DNA from: Betaproteobacteria bacterium
GTDB taxonomy: Bacteria; Pseudomonadota; Gammaproteobacteria; Burkholderiales; UBA3065
Direction: 5' to 3'
Assembly (NCBI GenBank): GCA_027490755.1
Contig: JAIXXL010000003.1
Span: 1 to 64,000, forward strand
DNA length: 64,000 bases
Shown piece by piece: positions 25,076 to 37,941 of the stretch. Both the position numbers and the translations under genes were made by a program. The notes below the pieces were generated by a model, which was not told where the DNA came from, searched no databases, and saw only the letters and a program-made list of their open reading frames with translations. The number at the start of each line of letters is the position of its first letter. The stretch's first letter is position 1.

Positions 25076-26407
25076 GTGGCTGAATCCTCCAACGCGGTGC
25101 CGCGCGTCGGCTTCGTATCGCTCGGCTGCCCCAAGGCGCTGGTCGACTCCGAGCGCATCCTGACCCAGCTGCGCGCCGAGGGTTACGACATCGTTCCCGA
25201 TTACGACGGCGCCGACCTGGTGGTGGTCAATACCTGCGGCTTCATCGACTCCGCCGTGGAGGAGTCTCTCGACGCCATCGGCGAGGCGCTGGCCGAGAAC
25301 GGCAAGGTCATCGTCACCGGCTGCCTGGGTGCCAAGCGCGACGTCATCCTCGATGCGCACCCGGCAGTGCTGGCGGTGACCGGCCCGCATGCGCTGGACG
25401 AGGTGATGGGCGCGGTGCATGACCACCTGCCCAAGCCTCACGACCCCTTCACCGACCTGATCCCGCCGGCCGGCATCAAGCTCACCCCGCGCCACTACGC
25501 CTACCTCAAGATCTCCGAGGGCTGCGACCACAAGTGCAGCTTCTGCATCATCCCGTCGATGCGCGGTGGCCTCGACAGCCGCCCGGCCGGCGAGGTGCTG
25601 CGCGAGGCCGAGAAGTTGGTCGAGAGCGGCGTGAAGGAGCTGCTGGTGATCAGCCAGGACACCTCGGCCTACGGCGTCGACCGCAAGTACCGCACCGACT
25701 TCTGGGGCGGCAAGCCGGTCAAGACGCGCATCACCGAACTGGCGCGCGAGCTTTCTACTTTGGGCGCGTGGGTGCGCATGCACTACGTCTACCCCTACCC
25801 GCACGTCGACGAGCTGGTCGAGCTGATGGCCGAGGGTGGCAACCTGCTGCCCTATCTGGATATCCCGTTCCAGCACGCCAGCCCGACCGTGCTCAAGGCC
25901 ATGCGCCGCCCGGCTGCGGCCGAGAACACGCTGCGCCGCATCGAGCGCTGGCGAGAGATGGTGCCGGACCTGGTTCTGCGCTCGACCTTCATCGTCGGCT
26001 TCCCCGGCGAGACCGAGGCCGACTTCGAGGAGTTGATGCAGTGGCTAGAGGCGGCGCAGCTTGACCGTGTCGGCTGCTTCACTTACTCGCCGGTCGAGGG
26101 CGCCACCGCCAACGAACTCGCTGGCGCGGTCGACCCCGAGGTTGCCGAGCAGCGCCGCGAGCGGTTCATGCACCTGCAAGAGAACATCTCGGCCAACCGG
26201 CTGATCGCCAAGGTGGGCCGCGAGATGCGCGTGCTGGTCGACGAGGTCGGCGAGGATGGCACCGTGCTGGCGCGTTCCAGCGCCGATGCGCCGGAGATCG
26301 ATGGCGTGGTCTACGTCGAGGGCGCGGACGAAGTGAATGTGGGCGACTGGCTCGACGTGCGAATCACCGACGCCGACATCCACGACCTTTGGGCGGAGCC
26401 GGTCTAG
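25076..26407 (+). CDS. rimO: Ribosomal protein S12 methylthiotransferase
   Basis: Radical-SAM enzyme that adds a methylthio group to Asp of S12. 443 residues: N-terminal UPF0004 domain ([23 protein letters not shown]), radical-SAM core with C-x3-C-x2-C ([13 protein letters not shown]) and C-terminal TRAM domain ([10 protein letters not shown]). The start is GTG 25076, 3 bases after the phaR stop. Its 3' end overlaps metF by 4 bases (convergent). Confidence 0.95.
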   Translation: MAESSNAVPRVGFVSLGCPKALVDSERILTQLRAEGYDIVPDYDGADLVVVNTCGFIDSAVEESLDAIGEALAENGKVIVTGCLGAKRDVILDAHPAVLAVTGPHALDEVMGAVHDHLPKPHDPFTDLIPPAGIKLTPRHYAYLKISEGCDHKCSFCIIPSMRGGLDSRPAGEVLREAEKLVESGVKELLVISQDTSAYGVDRKYRTDFWGGKPVKTRITELARELSTLGAWVRMHYVYPYPHVDELVELMAEGGNLLPYLDIPFQHASPTVLKAMRRPAAAENTLRRIERWREMVPDLVLRSTFIVGFPGETEADFEELMQWLEAAQLDRVGCFTYSPVEGATANELAGAVDPEVAEQRRERFMHLQENISANRLIAKVGREMRVLVDEVGEDGTVLARSSADAPEIDGVVYVEGADEVNVGDWLDVRITDADIHDLWAEPV

Positions 26408-27242
26408 AGCCCCAGCCGCTGCCAGACGGTGCTGGTCGCCCCGGCGCGGTTCATCGTAAAGAAGTGCAGGCCGGGCGCCCCTCCTGCCAGCAGGCGGTCG
26501 CAGAGGTTGGTCACCACGTCCAGCCCGAGCGCGCGGATCGACGCCGAGTCGTCGCCGAAGCTCTGCATCTTCATGCGCAGCCAGCGCGGGATGTCGGCAC
26601 CGCAGGCGTCCGAGAAGCGCACCAGTTGGCTGAAATTGCTGATCGGCATGATGCCCGGCACGATCGGGATGTCGATGCCTTCGCGCTGGCAGTCCTCGAC
26701 GAACTGGAAGTAGGCGTCGGCGTTGTAGAAGTACTGGGTGATGGCCGAGTTGGCACCGGCCTGCACCTTGCGCTTGAACGCCATCAGGTCGTCGCGCGCG
26801 CTGCGCGCCTGCGGGTGCACCTCGGGGTAGGCCGCGACCTCGATCTCGAACCAGTCGCCGGTCTCGGCGCGGATGAACTCCACCAGCTCCGAGGCGAAGC
26901 GGAAGTGGCCGAAGTCCATGGTGCCGGATGGCAGGTCACCGCGCACCGCCACCGTGTGGCGGATGCCGTGCTCCTTGTAGGTCTGCAGCAGGGCGCGGAT
27001 GTTCTCGCGCGTCGAGCCGATGCAGGACAGGTGCGGTGCCGCCTCGCAGCCGTGGTCCTGGATGTCGATGGCGGCCTCGAGCGTGCGCTCCTGCGTCGAG
27101 CCCCCCGCGCCGTAGGTCACCGAGAAGAACTTGGGCTTGAGCTGGGCGAGCTGGTTGCGAGTCTCCTGCAGCTTCTGCATGCCCTCTGGCGTCTTCGGCG
27201 GGAAGAACTCGAAGCTGTAGATGCGTTCGGCGGCGACCGCGT

Positions 27243-27246
<4 letters not shown>
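26404..27246 (-). CDS. metF: Methylenetetrahydrofolate reductase
   Basis: FAD enzyme that reduces 5,10-methylene-THF to 5-methyl-THF for methionine synthesis. The 280-residue protein is of the bacterial NADH type with [10 protein letters not shown] at the N terminus, the [14 protein letters not shown] flavin block and the RGD loop. ATG 27246 overlaps the topA stop (ATGA), so metF is translated from the topA transcript. It shares C1-folate metabolism with the methylamine genes but is not near them. Confidence 0.96.
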
Positions 27247-29975
<2,729 letters not shown>

Positions 29976-30085
29976 GCAGTTCTCGCTTGCGGAGCGGGGT
30001 CCGCGGATGGTGAGTGGCCGTGGTCGGCCGCTCGGGTCAGGATGGGTCGGTAGCGCGGTGTGCGCATCGGTCAGTTGGCGGTCGT

Positions 30086-31102
30086 TCAGTTGGCCGCGGT
30101 GGTGAAGGCGTCGGCGAAGAAGCGGTCCTCGGGCAGTCCGGCGGCGGCAAAGTCGCGCCGTGCCGCGTCGACCATGGCCGGCGCGCCGCACACATAGGCG
30201 TCGAAGCCGGAGAGGTCGGGAAGGTCGGCCAGCGCGGCGGCGTGGACCAGGCCAGTGCGGCCGCTCCAGTCGCAGGCGGCAGTGGCTTCGGAGAGGACCG
30301 GCACGTAGCGGATGCCGCGCGACGCGGCGGAGAAGCGCCGCGCCAGTTCGTCACGGTAAAGACCGCCACGGGTGCGGGCGCCGACGTACAGGTGCACGCC
30401 GCGCGCGCTCTCCTTCTCCAGCAGCGTCTCGAGCATGGCCTGCAGCGGCGCAAAGCCGGTGCCGCCGCCGACCATCAGGATCGGGCGGTCGGTGTCCTCG
30501 CGCAGGAAGGTGGTGCCCAGCGGCCCTTCAAAGCGCAGGATGTCCTTTTCCTTCAGCGTCTCGAAGGCCTGGGTGCTGAACAGCCCGCCCTCAAGGCGAC
30601 GGATGTGCAGCTCGATCTCGCCCTCGCGGCTTGGCGACGAGGCGATCGAGTAGCTGCGGCGCTTGCCCTGGGGCAGCAGCAGGTCGACGAACTGGCCGGG
30701 CAGGAAGACGAAGCGGTCGTTCGACGGCAGCTTCAGCGTCATCACCATGACGTCGTCGACGGCGCGCTCGAGGCGCTGGATGCGGGCCGGCAGTTTGCGC
30801 ACCGGGATGTCGGCGACACCCGCTGCGGCCCGCGATTCGATGACGACGTCCCCCTGCGGCACCGCGCAGCAGAACAGCGCCTTGCCGGTGGCGCGCTCGG
30901 ACTCGGTGAGGGTGTCGGGGCGCGACTTGCCGTGCTCGACGCCACCGGCCAGAATCGAGCCCTTGCAGGCCCCGCAGGCGCCGTCGCGGCACCCGTAGGG
31001 CAGCGTCACACCGGCCGCAAGGGCGGCCTCAAGAATGGTCTGGCCGGGCTCAGCGGCGAATTGCTGGCCGCTCGGTTCGAGACGGATCGTCGTTACAGTC
31101 AA
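30086..31102 (-). CDS. Ferredoxin-type NAD(P)H oxidoreductase (CDP-6-deoxy-glucoseen reductase-like)
   Basis: 338 residues. N-terminal plant-type [2Fe-2S] domain with CRDGACGACK and the fourth Cys in LFCCAVPQ, then a FAD-binding barrel (RSYSIASSP) and a NAD(P)-binding domain (VGGGTGFAPLQAML, CGAPAMVDAARRDF). This is the build of the reductase subunit of several oxygenases and of CDP-6-deoxy-glucoseen reductases. Here there is no partner oxygenase nearby, so its acceptor is unknown. TTG 31102 is chosen: homology starts there and GAGGAT lies 6-7 bases upstream. Confidence 0.82.
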   Translation of the reverse strand: MTVTTIRLEPSGQQFAAEPGQTILEAALAAGVTLPYGCRDGACGACKGSILAGGVEHGKSRPDTLTESERATGKALFCCAVPQGDVVIESRAAAGVADIPVRKLPARIQRLERAVDDVMVMTLKLPSNDRFVFLPGQFVDLLLPQGKRRSYSIASSPSREGEIELHIRRLEGGLFSTQAFETLKEKDILRFEGPLGTTFLREDTDRPILMVGGGTGFAPLQAMLETLLEKESARGVHLYVGARTRGGLYRDELARRFSAASRGIRYVPVLSEATAACDWSGRTGLVHAAALADLPDLSGFDAYVCGAPAMVDAARRDFAAAGLPEDRFFADAFTTAAN

Positions 31103-31104
31103 GC

Positions 31105-32022
31105 GTGAATCCTCGATACAAAAGTGCCGCGAGCCGCACCACACGGCTGCTCCTGATCGGCGGCGGCGATGTCGCCTACCGCATGCTGGCCTGTCTGCCG
31201 CCGCGGTGGCGCGTCACTGCGTTCGTGCGCGAAGGGCCACAGGTGGCCCGTCTGCGGTCGGCTGGTGTGCGGGTCGTGGTCGGGGACCTCGACGACAGCG
31301 ACACATTGGCCCGCCTTGCAGGCCATGCCGACCGGGTCGTTTATTCGGCGCCGCCGGCGTCCGATGCGGACGGTGACCCTCGTCTGGCAAGGGCCTTGGC
31401 GGCACTAGGCGCGCAAAGATTACCACGCAGTCTTGTTTATATCAGCACCAGCGGCGTCTACGGTGACCAGGGCGGCGCGAGGGTCGCCGAGACCGCCCCG
31501 CGGCGCACCGCATCGCCACGCGCCCGCCGCCGCGTGGCCGCCGAGGCGCTGCTGCGCGACTGGGGGCGCCGGCTCGGCGTCGCCACCGCGATCCTGCGCG
31601 CGCCCGGCATCTACGCCGCCGACCGGCTGCCGGTGGCGCGCATCCGCGCCGGCACCCCGGCCATCGTGGCCGCCGAGGACAGCTTCAGCAACCACATCCA
31701 CGCCGACGACCTGGCTCGCGCCTGTGTGCTGGCGCTGTTCCGGGCCGACGGGGGCCGCGCCTTCAACGTATGCGACGACGAGCCGCTGCGCATGGGCGAC
31801 TACTTCGACGCGGTTGCCGACCGCTTCGGCCTGCCGCGGCCGCCACGGCTGCCACGCGAGGTGGTGCGCGGCCGGGTAGACCCGATGCTGTGGTCGTTCA
31901 TGGCCGAGTCACGCCGGCTGGACAATCGCCGCGCGCGGCGGGAACTGCGACTGCGCCTTGCATATCCCACGGTTGCGTCCTTTCTGGAGACGACCGATGT
32001 CCGCGCAGCCCATCCCACCTGA
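31105..32022 (+). CDS. NAD-dependent epimerase/dehydratase family protein (extended SDR)
   Basis: 305 residues. Rossmann loop LLLIGGGDVAYRML near the start, then SLVYISTSGVYGDQGG, the block where this family has its Ser and Tyr; the usual YxxxK is replaced by an RAR-type stretch, so catalysis may be altered. Resembles YeeZ-type proteins. The GTG at 31105 lies only 2 bases from the divergent reductase start and has no ribosome site; a leaderless start is possible. It overlaps cutA by 26 bases. Confidence 0.75.
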   Translation: MNPRYKSAASRTTRLLLIGGGDVAYRMLACLPPRWRVTAFVREGPQVARLRSAGVRVVVGDLDDSDTLARLAGHADRVVYSAPPASDADGDPRLARALAALGAQRLPRSLVYISTSGVYGDQGGARVAETAPRRTASPRARRRVAAEALLRDWGRRLGVATAILRAPGIYAADRLPVARIRAGTPAIVAAEDSFSNHIHADDLARACVLALFRADGGRAFNVCDDEPLRMGDYFDAVADRFGLPRPPRLPREVVRGRVDPMLWSFMAESRRLDNRRARRELRLRLAYPTVASFLETTDVRAAHPT

Positions 32023-32380
32023 CTCGCCAGCCGCTCCCGGCCCGGACGAGCCGGTCGTCGTCCTGCTGACCACCTTTCCCGATCGCGATCAGGCTGCGGC
32101 CGTGGCACGCGGCTGGGTCGAGGCGGGTCTGGCCGCCTGCGTGCACCTCGCCCCGGCTGGGCTCTCCATCTACCGGTGGGCCGGCGCTGTCGAGTCCGCC
32201 GAGGAGGTGCAGGTGACGGTGAAGACCACGGCCGGGTGCCTGGAGGCGCTGAGCGCGGCCCTGGATGCGGTGCATCCGTACGAACTTCCCGAGCTCCTGC
32301 TGGTCTCTCCTGACGGTGGCAGCGAGGCCTATCTGGATTGGGTCCGGCAGGCCTGCAGCACACCGTCCCGCGCCGCCTGA
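31997..32380 (+). CDS. cutA: CutA family divalent-cation tolerance protein
   Basis: Small trimeric protein of 127 residues with the CutA1 pattern: LLTTFPDRDQAAAVARGWVEAGLAA is continuous, followed by SIYRWAGAVESAEEVQVTVKT and HPYELPELL. Linked to metal tolerance; the exact function is unclear. ATG 31997 has GGAGA at good spacing and lies inside the end of the SDR gene. The dsbD start follows 38 bases after its stop, as in enterobacteria where cutA and dsbD are also neighbours. Confidence 0.93.
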   Translation: MSAQPIPPDSPAAPGPDEPVVVLLTTFPDRDQAAAVARGWVEAGLAACVHLAPAGLSIYRWAGAVESAEEVQVTVKTTAGCLEALSAALDAVHPYELPELLLVSPDGGSEAYLDWVRQACSTPSRAA

Positions 32381-32418
32381 TCGGCGTCCGCCCGATACCC
32401 CTGGAGAGCCCCTGCCGG

Positions 32419-34107
32419 ATGCTTCGCACCTCAGCCCGTGCCATTACGGTGATTCTGCTGGCAGTCCTCTGCCAGTCGGGGCTTGCTGCGGATGGCACGG
32501 CGGATGCGGCCGCGCCGTTGCCGCCCGAGCAGGTCTTCGCGGTCGAGGCGGCGCGTGCGCCGGATGGCGGCATCGACCTTGCGTTCAGCATCCGCGACGG
32601 CTACTACCTGTACCGCGACCGCATCTCGGTGACGACTGACGGCGCTGCTGCGCAGCCGGTTGTGGTGGAGCTGCCCTCGGGCAAGGTCAAGGACGACCCC
32701 AACTTCGGCCGGGTCGAGATCTACCGTGGCACGGTCGACGGACACCTGTCTGGTGACCCTCGCAGCGACTGGACGCTGGCGGTCCGCTACCAGGGTTGTG
32801 CCGATGCCGGCCTTTGCTACCCGCCGCAGACGCGCCAGTTCCGCGTCACGGCGCAGGGTGTGACACCGGTCGGCGGCGGCATCGTCGCCATGATGACCGG
32901 CTCTGCCGGGGCGATGGCGGCACCGTCCAGCGCATACGCCGCCCCCCTCGGCAGCGGGGCCGGTGGCGACGACGAGTCCGAGCGGGTGGCGCGGGCTCTG
33001 TTCTCCGATTCCCTGCCGATCACGCTGGCTGCCTTCTTCGGCGCGGGTCTGCTGCTGGCCTTGACGCCGTGCATGCTGCCGATGGTGCCGATCCTGTCGG
33101 GCCTGATCGCCGGCCAGGTCGGCGGTGCGGGCGGCGCTGCGGGCAGCGGTGGCGCGCGCGCCGACCGCCGCCGCGCATTCACGCTTTCACTGACCTACGT
33201 GCTGGCGATGGCCGTCACCTACGCGCTGGCGGGTATCGCGGCCGGCATGTCCGGGGTGCTGCTCTCCAGCCTGTTGCAGAACGTCTGGATCCTCAGCGCC
33301 TTCGCGCTGGTCTTCGTCACCCTTGCGCTGTCCATGTTCGGGCTGTTCGAGCTGCAGCTGCCTTCGGGCGTGCAGGCGTGGGCGACGCAGGTCTCGAACC
33401 GGCTGCCGGGTGGCCGATTGTCCGGCGCGGCGGCCATGGGTTCGCTGTCGGCGCTCATCGTCGGCCCCTGCATCGCGCCGCCGCTGGCGGGGGCGCTGCT
33501 GTTCATCTCGCGCAGCGGTGATGTCTGGCTCGGCGGCAGCGCGCTGTTCACGCTGGCCCTCGGCATGGGCGTACCGCTGCTGGCGGTCGGCACCTCGGCC
33601 GGGCACCTGATGGCCCGCGCCAACGCCTGGTACGGCCGCATCCGCGTGGCGTTCGGCGTGATCCTCCTCGGTGTCGCCGCGTGGATCACGCAGCCGGTCT
33701 GGCTGCCGGCCTGGGATCGCCTGAGCGGCCATGAGGTGGCCAGCGTCCCGTTCGAGCGGGTCACCTCGCTGGAGGCGCTGCGTGCGGTGTTGAAGGACAG
33801 CGGCGGCCGCCCGGTCCTGCTCGATTTCACTGCCGACTGGTGCACCACCTGCCGCGAGCTTGAGCGCAACACCTTTGCCGATGCGCAGGTGGCGGAGCGC
33901 CTGTCCGGCTGGCGACGCCTGCGCTTCGACGTCACTGCGTCCACGCCCGCCGACCGCGAGGCGCTTGCCGCGTTCGGTCTGTTCGGCCCGCCGGCCGTGC
34001 TGCTGTTCGATGTCAACGGTGTCGAGCGGCGCGCGCTGCGTGTTTTGAACTTCCAGCCGCCGCAGGCGTTCCTAGCAACATTGGACAACTTCGAAACCCG
34101 CCCATGA
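32419..34107 (+). CDS. dsbD: Thiol:disulfide interchange protein DsbD
   Basis: Carries electrons from cytoplasmic thioredoxin across the inner membrane to keep periplasmic thiols reduced. 562 residues: signal peptide; N-terminal DsbD-alpha domain with Cys pair (YQGCADAGLCYPP); eight-helix core with paired Cys in LTPCMLPMVP and VGPCIAPPLAG; C-terminal thioredoxin domain with DWCTTCRELE. ATG 32419 has GGAG upstream. Its stop overlaps the next gene (ATGA). Confidence 0.95.
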   Translation: MLRTSARAITVILLAVLCQSGLAADGTADAAAPLPPEQVFAVEAARAPDGGIDLAFSIRDGYYLYRDRISVTTDGAAAQPVVVELPSGKVKDDPNFGRVEIYRGTVDGHLSGDPRSDWTLAVRYQGCADAGLCYPPQTRQFRVTAQGVTPVGGGIVAMMTGSAGAMAAPSSAYAAPLGSGAGGDDESERVARALFSDSLPITLAAFFGAGLLLALTPCMLPMVPILSGLIAGQVGGAGGAAGSGGARADRRRAFTLSLTYVLAMAVTYALAGIAAGMSGVLLSSLLQNVWILSAFALVFVTLALSMFGLFELQLPSGVQAWATQVSNRLPGGRLSGAAAMGSLSALIVGPCIAPPLAGALLFISRSGDVWLGGSALFTLALGMGVPLLAVGTSAGHLMARANAWYGRIRVAFGVILLGVAAWITQPVWLPAWDRLSGHEVASVPFERVTSLEALRAVLKDSGGRPVLLDFTADWCTTCRELERNTFADAQVAERLSGWRRLRFDVTASTPADREALAAFGLFGPPAVLLFDVNGVERRALRVLNFQPPQAFLATLDNFETRP

Positions 34108-34625
34108 AGACGCGCATCCTGATCGCCGGTCTTGTCATCTTGGCTGTTGCCGCCGGCGCAGCCGTTGGCATCGGCCGCAAGTCATCGGTCGAAGGGCCGG
34201 ATCCCCGTGCTCAGGCCATCTTCGCCGCGCGGCTGCCCGACAGCCTGGGCGTCGAGCAGGACCTTGGGCGCTACCGCGGGCAGGTCGTGGTGGTGAACTT
34301 CTGGGCGACCTGGTGCGCGCCGTGTATCGAGGAGATGCCCGGCTTCGTGCGCCTGCAGGACAAGTACCGGGAGCGTGGCGTGGTGTTTGTCGGCGTGGCG
34401 CTGGATGACCCAGACACGGTGCGCCCGTTCATGCAGAGGCTCGGTGTGGATTACCCGGTCCTGACGGCCGAGGCCGCGGGCTACGAACTGCTGAAGGCGG
34501 CCGGCGACAGCAAGGGTGTGATGCCTTACACGCTGGTGATCGATCGCACGGGCGCGGTTGCACAAACGCGTTCGGGCATCTACCGGGAAAGCGAACTCGA
34601 TCAAGCACTTGCGGCTCTACTTTGA
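34104..34625 (+). CDS. TlpA-like periplasmic thioredoxin
   Basis: 173 residues. An N-terminal anchor or signal helix is followed by a thioredoxin fold with NFWATWCAPCIEEMPGF (redox-active CAPC) and the cis-Pro VMPYTLVID. ResA/TlpA proteins reduce periplasmic disulfides, for example for cytochrome c maturation, and take electrons from DsbD. Its overlap with dsbD supports this pairing. Confidence 0.9.
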   Translation: MKTRILIAGLVILAVAAGAAVGIGRKSSVEGPDPRAQAIFAARLPDSLGVEQDLGRYRGQVVVVNFWATWCAPCIEEMPGFVRLQDKYRERGVVFVGVALDDPDTVRPFMQRLGVDYPVLTAEAAGYELLKAAGDSKGVMPYTLVIDRTGAVAQTRSGIYRESELDQALAALL

Positions 34626-34634
34626 CGTCTATAT

Positions 34635-34648
34635 CGGCTAATTAGCCG
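34635..34648. promoter_or_regulatory. 14-base perfect palindrome before aroQ
   Basis: CGGCTAATTAGCCG lies 10 bases after the tlpA-like stop and 66 bases before aroQ. No T run follows, so it is either a weak terminator hairpin or an operator. Nothing else in the gap identifies it. Confidence 0.35.
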
Positions 34649-34714
34649 GTATCTTCGTTCAATTTCAGGCAAAACTCTGGACAAGAAACAGTCTCGGGTG
34701 CACACTTTGCACCC

Positions 34715-35191
34715 ATGTCCGACGCCGCAAACAACGCACCGGCGCGCCGCGTACTGGTCCTCCACGGGCCCAACCTGAACCTCCTCGGCACACGTGAGCC
34801 GGAGGTCTACGGTACAAAGACGCTCGCCGGGATCGACGCCGAACTTGGCGCCTTGGCCAATGAGCTGGGTGTCTCCGTCGAGTGCTTCCAGAGCAACCAC
34901 GAAGGCGAGTTGGTCGAGCGCATCCAGGCGTCTGCGCGCGACGGTTCCGGCTTCATCCTGATCAACCCGGCAGCCTTCACGCACACCAGCGTGGCGATCC
35001 GCGACGCGCTCGCGGCGGTCGCGATCCCGTTCATCGAGGTTCACCTCTCCAACGTCTTCGCCCGCGAAGCGTTTCGTCATCATTCCCACCTTTCCGACCT
35101 CGCCGTCGGCGTGATCTGCGGCCTCGGTGCGCAGGGCTATCTGTTTGCCCTGCGCGCGGCTGCGGCGCGTCTGACGGGCGGGGTCCGCTGA
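34715..35191 (+). CDS. aroQ: 3-Dehydroquinate dehydratase, type II
   Basis: Third step of the shikimate pathway. 158 residues with [19 protein letters not shown] (active-site Tyr and Arg) and [18 protein letters not shown] (His). Begins the aroQ-accB-accC-prmA run, a gene order common in beta- and gammaproteobacteria. Confidence 0.96.
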   Translation: MSDAANNAPARRVLVLHGPNLNLLGTREPEVYGTKTLAGIDAELGALANELGVSVECFQSNHEGELVERIQASARDGSGFILINPAAFTHTSVAIRDALAAVAIPFIEVHLSNVFAREAFRHHSHLSDLAVGVICGLGAQGYLFALRAAAARLTGGVR

Positions 35192-35209
35192 CCGTCTTAC
35201 GGAGGCCCA

Positions 35210-35677
35210 ATGGATCTACGCAAGCTGAAGACCCTGATCGACCTGGTCCAGGATTCCGGCATCGCCGAACTCGAGATCAAGGAGGGCGAGGAGACCGTCC
35301 GCATCATCCGCGTCCAGCAGGGCGGTGCCGGCCCGGCGGCGGCACCGGTCGCGCACACGGTCGCGTTGCAGCCTGCGGCGCCGTTTGCGGCCGCGCCGCA
35401 GGCCGCCGCCGCAGTGCCTGCGGAGGCGCCGGCCGCCCCCGCCGGCCATCAGGTCAAGTCGCCGATGGTCGGCACCTTCTACCGTTCGTCGTCTCCGGGC
35501 GGCACGCCCTTCGTCGAGGTCGGCCAGACCGTCAAGGAAGGCGACCCGCTGTGCATCATCGAGGCGATGAAGCTGCTCAACGAGATCGACGCCGACCGTT
35601 CGGGCGTGATCAAGGCCGTCCTGGTCGACAATGGTGACCCGGTCGAATTCGGCGAGCCGCTGTTCATCATCGAATAA
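35210..35677 (+). CDS. accB: Biotin carboxyl carrier protein of acetyl-CoA carboxylase
   Basis: 155 residues. N-terminal helix ([20 protein letters not shown]), an Ala/Pro-rich linker, then the biotinyl domain with the EAMKLLNEI motif whose Lys is biotinylated, preceded by the thumb region. Works with accC, which follows after 3 bases, and with AccAD encoded elsewhere. GGAGG lies before the ATG. Confidence 0.96.
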   Translation: MDLRKLKTLIDLVQDSGIAELEIKEGEETVRIIRVQQGGAGPAAAPVAHTVALQPAAPFAAAPQAAAAVPAEAPAAPAGHQVKSPMVGTFYRSSSPGGTPFVEVGQTVKEGDPLCIIEAMKLLNEIDADRSGVIKAVLVDNGDPVEFGEPLFIIE

Positions 35678-35680
35678 GCG

Positions 35681-37042
35681 ATGGCGATGTTCGAGAAGAT
35701 CCTCATCGCCAACCGCGGCGAGATCGCGCTGCGCATCCAGCGCGCCTGCCGCGAGATGGGCATCAAGACCGTGGTCGTCCACTCCGAGGCCGACCGTGAG
35801 GCGAAGTACGTCAAGCTCGCCGATGAGTCAGTCTGCATCGGGCCGCCGCAACCGGGCCTGAGCTACCTCAATATTCCGGCGATCATCAGCGCTGCCGAGG
35901 TGACCGACGCCGAGGCCATCCACCCCGGCTACGGTTTCTTGTCCGAGAACGCCGACTTCGCCGAGCGGGTCGAGCAGTCCGGCTTCGTCTTCATCGGTCC
36001 GCGCCCGGACACCATCCGCATGATGGGCGACAAGGTCCAGGCCAAGGCTGCCATGAAGCGCGCCGGTGTGCCTTGCGTGCCTGGCGTCGACGGCGCCCTC
36101 GGCGAGGACCCGGCGAGCATCATCAAGGCGGCGCGGACCATCGGCTACCCGGTCATCATCAAGGCGGCGGGCGGTGGCGGCGGGCGCGGCATGCGCGTGG
36201 TCCACACCGAGGCAGCGCTGCTGCACGCGGTGCAGACCACCCGTGCCGAGGCACAGGCGGCCTTCAACAACCCCATGGTCTACATGGAGAAGTTCCTCGA
36301 GCAGCCGCGTCACATCGAGATCCAGGTGCTGGCCGACGGCTTCAACAACGCCGTGTACCTGGGCGATCGCGACTGCTCGCTGCAGCGCCGTCACCAGAAG
36401 ATCATCGAGGAGGCGCCCGCGCCCGGGCTCACCGAGCGGCTGCGCGCCAAGATCGGCGTCCGCTGCGCCGAGGCCTGCCGCAAGATCGGCTACCGCGGCG
36501 CGGGCACCTTCGAGTTCCTGTACGAGAAGGGCGAGTTCTTCTTCATCGAGATGAACACGCGGGTGCAGGTCGAGCACCCGGTGACCGAACTGATCACTGG
36601 CATCGACATCATCCAGCAGCAGATCCGCATCGCGTCGGGGCAGAAGCTGGGCTTCACGCAGAAGGACATCGCCTACCGCGGGCATGCCATGGAGTGCCGG
36701 ATCAATGCCGAGGACCCGTTCACCTTCATCCCGTCGCCGGGCAAGGTGACGCGCTGGCACACCCCGGGTGGTCCCGGCATCCGTGTCGATTCTCACGTCT
36801 ACGCCGACTACACGGTGCCGCCCTACTACGACTCGATGATCGGCAAGATCATCGCCTACGGCGACACTCGCGAGCAGGCCATGGCGCGGCTGAGTATCGC
36901 CCTCTCCGAGATGGCGGTCGACGGCATCAAGACCAACATCCCGCTCCACCTGGAGCTGCTTGAGGATGCCGGTTTCCAGCGCGGCGGAGTGAGCATTCAC
37001 TACCTCGAAGAAAAGCTCGCTCACAGGAGCAAGCAGGTTTGA
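35681..37042 (+). CDS. accC: Biotin carboxylase subunit of acetyl-CoA carboxylase
   Basis: 453 residues, ATP-grasp enzyme that carboxylates biotin on AccB with bicarbonate. It opens [16 protein letters not shown], carries the Gly-rich lid [14 protein letters not shown], and has the ATP-grasp metal residues [20 protein letters not shown] at 35681 or 35687. The stop overlaps the prmA start by 3 bases. Confidence 0.97.
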   Translation: MAMFEKILIANRGEIALRIQRACREMGIKTVVVHSEADREAKYVKLADESVCIGPPQPGLSYLNIPAIISAAEVTDAEAIHPGYGFLSENADFAERVEQSGFVFIGPRPDTIRMMGDKVQAKAAMKRAGVPCVPGVDGALGEDPASIIKAARTIGYPVIIKAAGGGGGRGMRVVHTEAALLHAVQTTRAEAQAAFNNPMVYMEKFLEQPRHIEIQVLADGFNNAVYLGDRDCSLQRRHQKIIEEAPAPGLTERLRAKIGVRCAEACRKIGYRGAGTFEFLYEKGEFFFIEMNTRVQVEHPVTELITGIDIIQQQIRIASGQKLGFTQKDIAYRGHAMECRINAEDPFTFIPSPGKVTRWHTPGGPGIRVDSHVYADYTVPPYYDSMIGKIIAYGDTREQAMARLSIALSEMAVDGIKTNIPLHLELLEDAGFQRGGVSIHYLEEKLAHRSKQV

Positions 37043-37941
37043 GCGAGCCCGGCGGCGCCTACCGCCAGCTGGTCTTCACGACATCGGCAGACCTGGCGGA
37101 GAGCCTCTCCGAGGCACTTATGGATCTGGGCGCGGTGTCGGTGGATGCCACCGATGCGCTGGCCGGTACCCCCGACGAGGAGCCGCAATACGGCGAGCCG
37201 GGCATGGCGCCAAAGGCCTGGACGGTGAGCCTGATCAAGGCGCTGTTTCCGCCCGACATCGAGCCAGTGGCTGTTCTGACCGAGGCCTGCACCGCGCTGG
37301 GCGTGGTGGTGCCCGACGCGACCGTGGAGCCGGTGCCGGAGCAGGACTGGGTTCGCCTGACACAGTCGCAATTCAGCCCCATCCACGTCAGCCCGCGTTT
37401 GTGGATCGTGCCCTCCTGGTGCGAGCCGCCTGCAGACGGTGCCGAGATGCTGGTGCTGGACCCGGGGCTTGCCTTCGGCACCGGCAGTCACCCCACCACC
37501 CGCCTTTGCCTGCAGTGGATCGACGCGCACATGCGCCCCGGCATCCGCGTGCTCGATTACGGTTGCGGCTCCGGCATCCTTGCCCTGGCCGCGCACCGGT
37601 TCGGCGCGGCCGCGGTTCTCGGCGTCGACATCGACGAGCAGGCAGTGACCAGCAGCCGCTACAACGCCGAGAACAACCGGTGCACGGTGGACTTCGCGCT
37701 GCCCGACGGTGACCCGGGCGGGCGCTTCGACCTGGTGGTCGCCAACATCCTGAGCAACCCGCTGATGCTGATGGCGCCGATGCTGTCGTCCCGCGTGGTT
37801 CCGGGCGGCAATCTTGTGCTGTCGGGGGTGCTCGAGCGCCAGGCAGACGACGTCATCGCCGCCTACCGGCCGTGGCTCGAGCTAGAGGTGTGGCGTAGCG
37901 ACGAGGGCTGGGTCTGCCTCCAAGGCAAGGCCGTCGGCTGA
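37039..37941 (+). CDS. prmA: Ribosomal protein L11 methyltransferase
   Basis: SAM-dependent methyltransferase that trimethylates L11. 300 residues: N-terminal substrate domain, then motif [16 protein letters not shown] and the ANILSNPL motif. TTG 37039 overlaps the accC stop (TTGA), and AGGAG lies about 10 bases upstream. Its last 60 bases overlap the 3' end of comM on the other strand. Confidence 0.94.
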   Translation: MSEPGGAYRQLVFTTSADLAESLSEALMDLGAVSVDATDALAGTPDEEPQYGEPGMAPKAWTVSLIKALFPPDIEPVAVLTEACTALGVVVPDATVEPVPEQDWVRLTQSQFSPIHVSPRLWIVPSWCEPPADGAEMLVLDPGLAFGTGSHPTTRLCLQWIDAHMRPGIRVLDYGCGSGILALAAHRFGAAAVLGVDIDEQAVTSSRYNAENNRCTVDFALPDGDPGGRFDLVVANILSNPLMLMAPMLSSRVVPGGNLVLSGVLERQADDVIAAYRPWLELEVWRSDEGWVCLQGKAVG

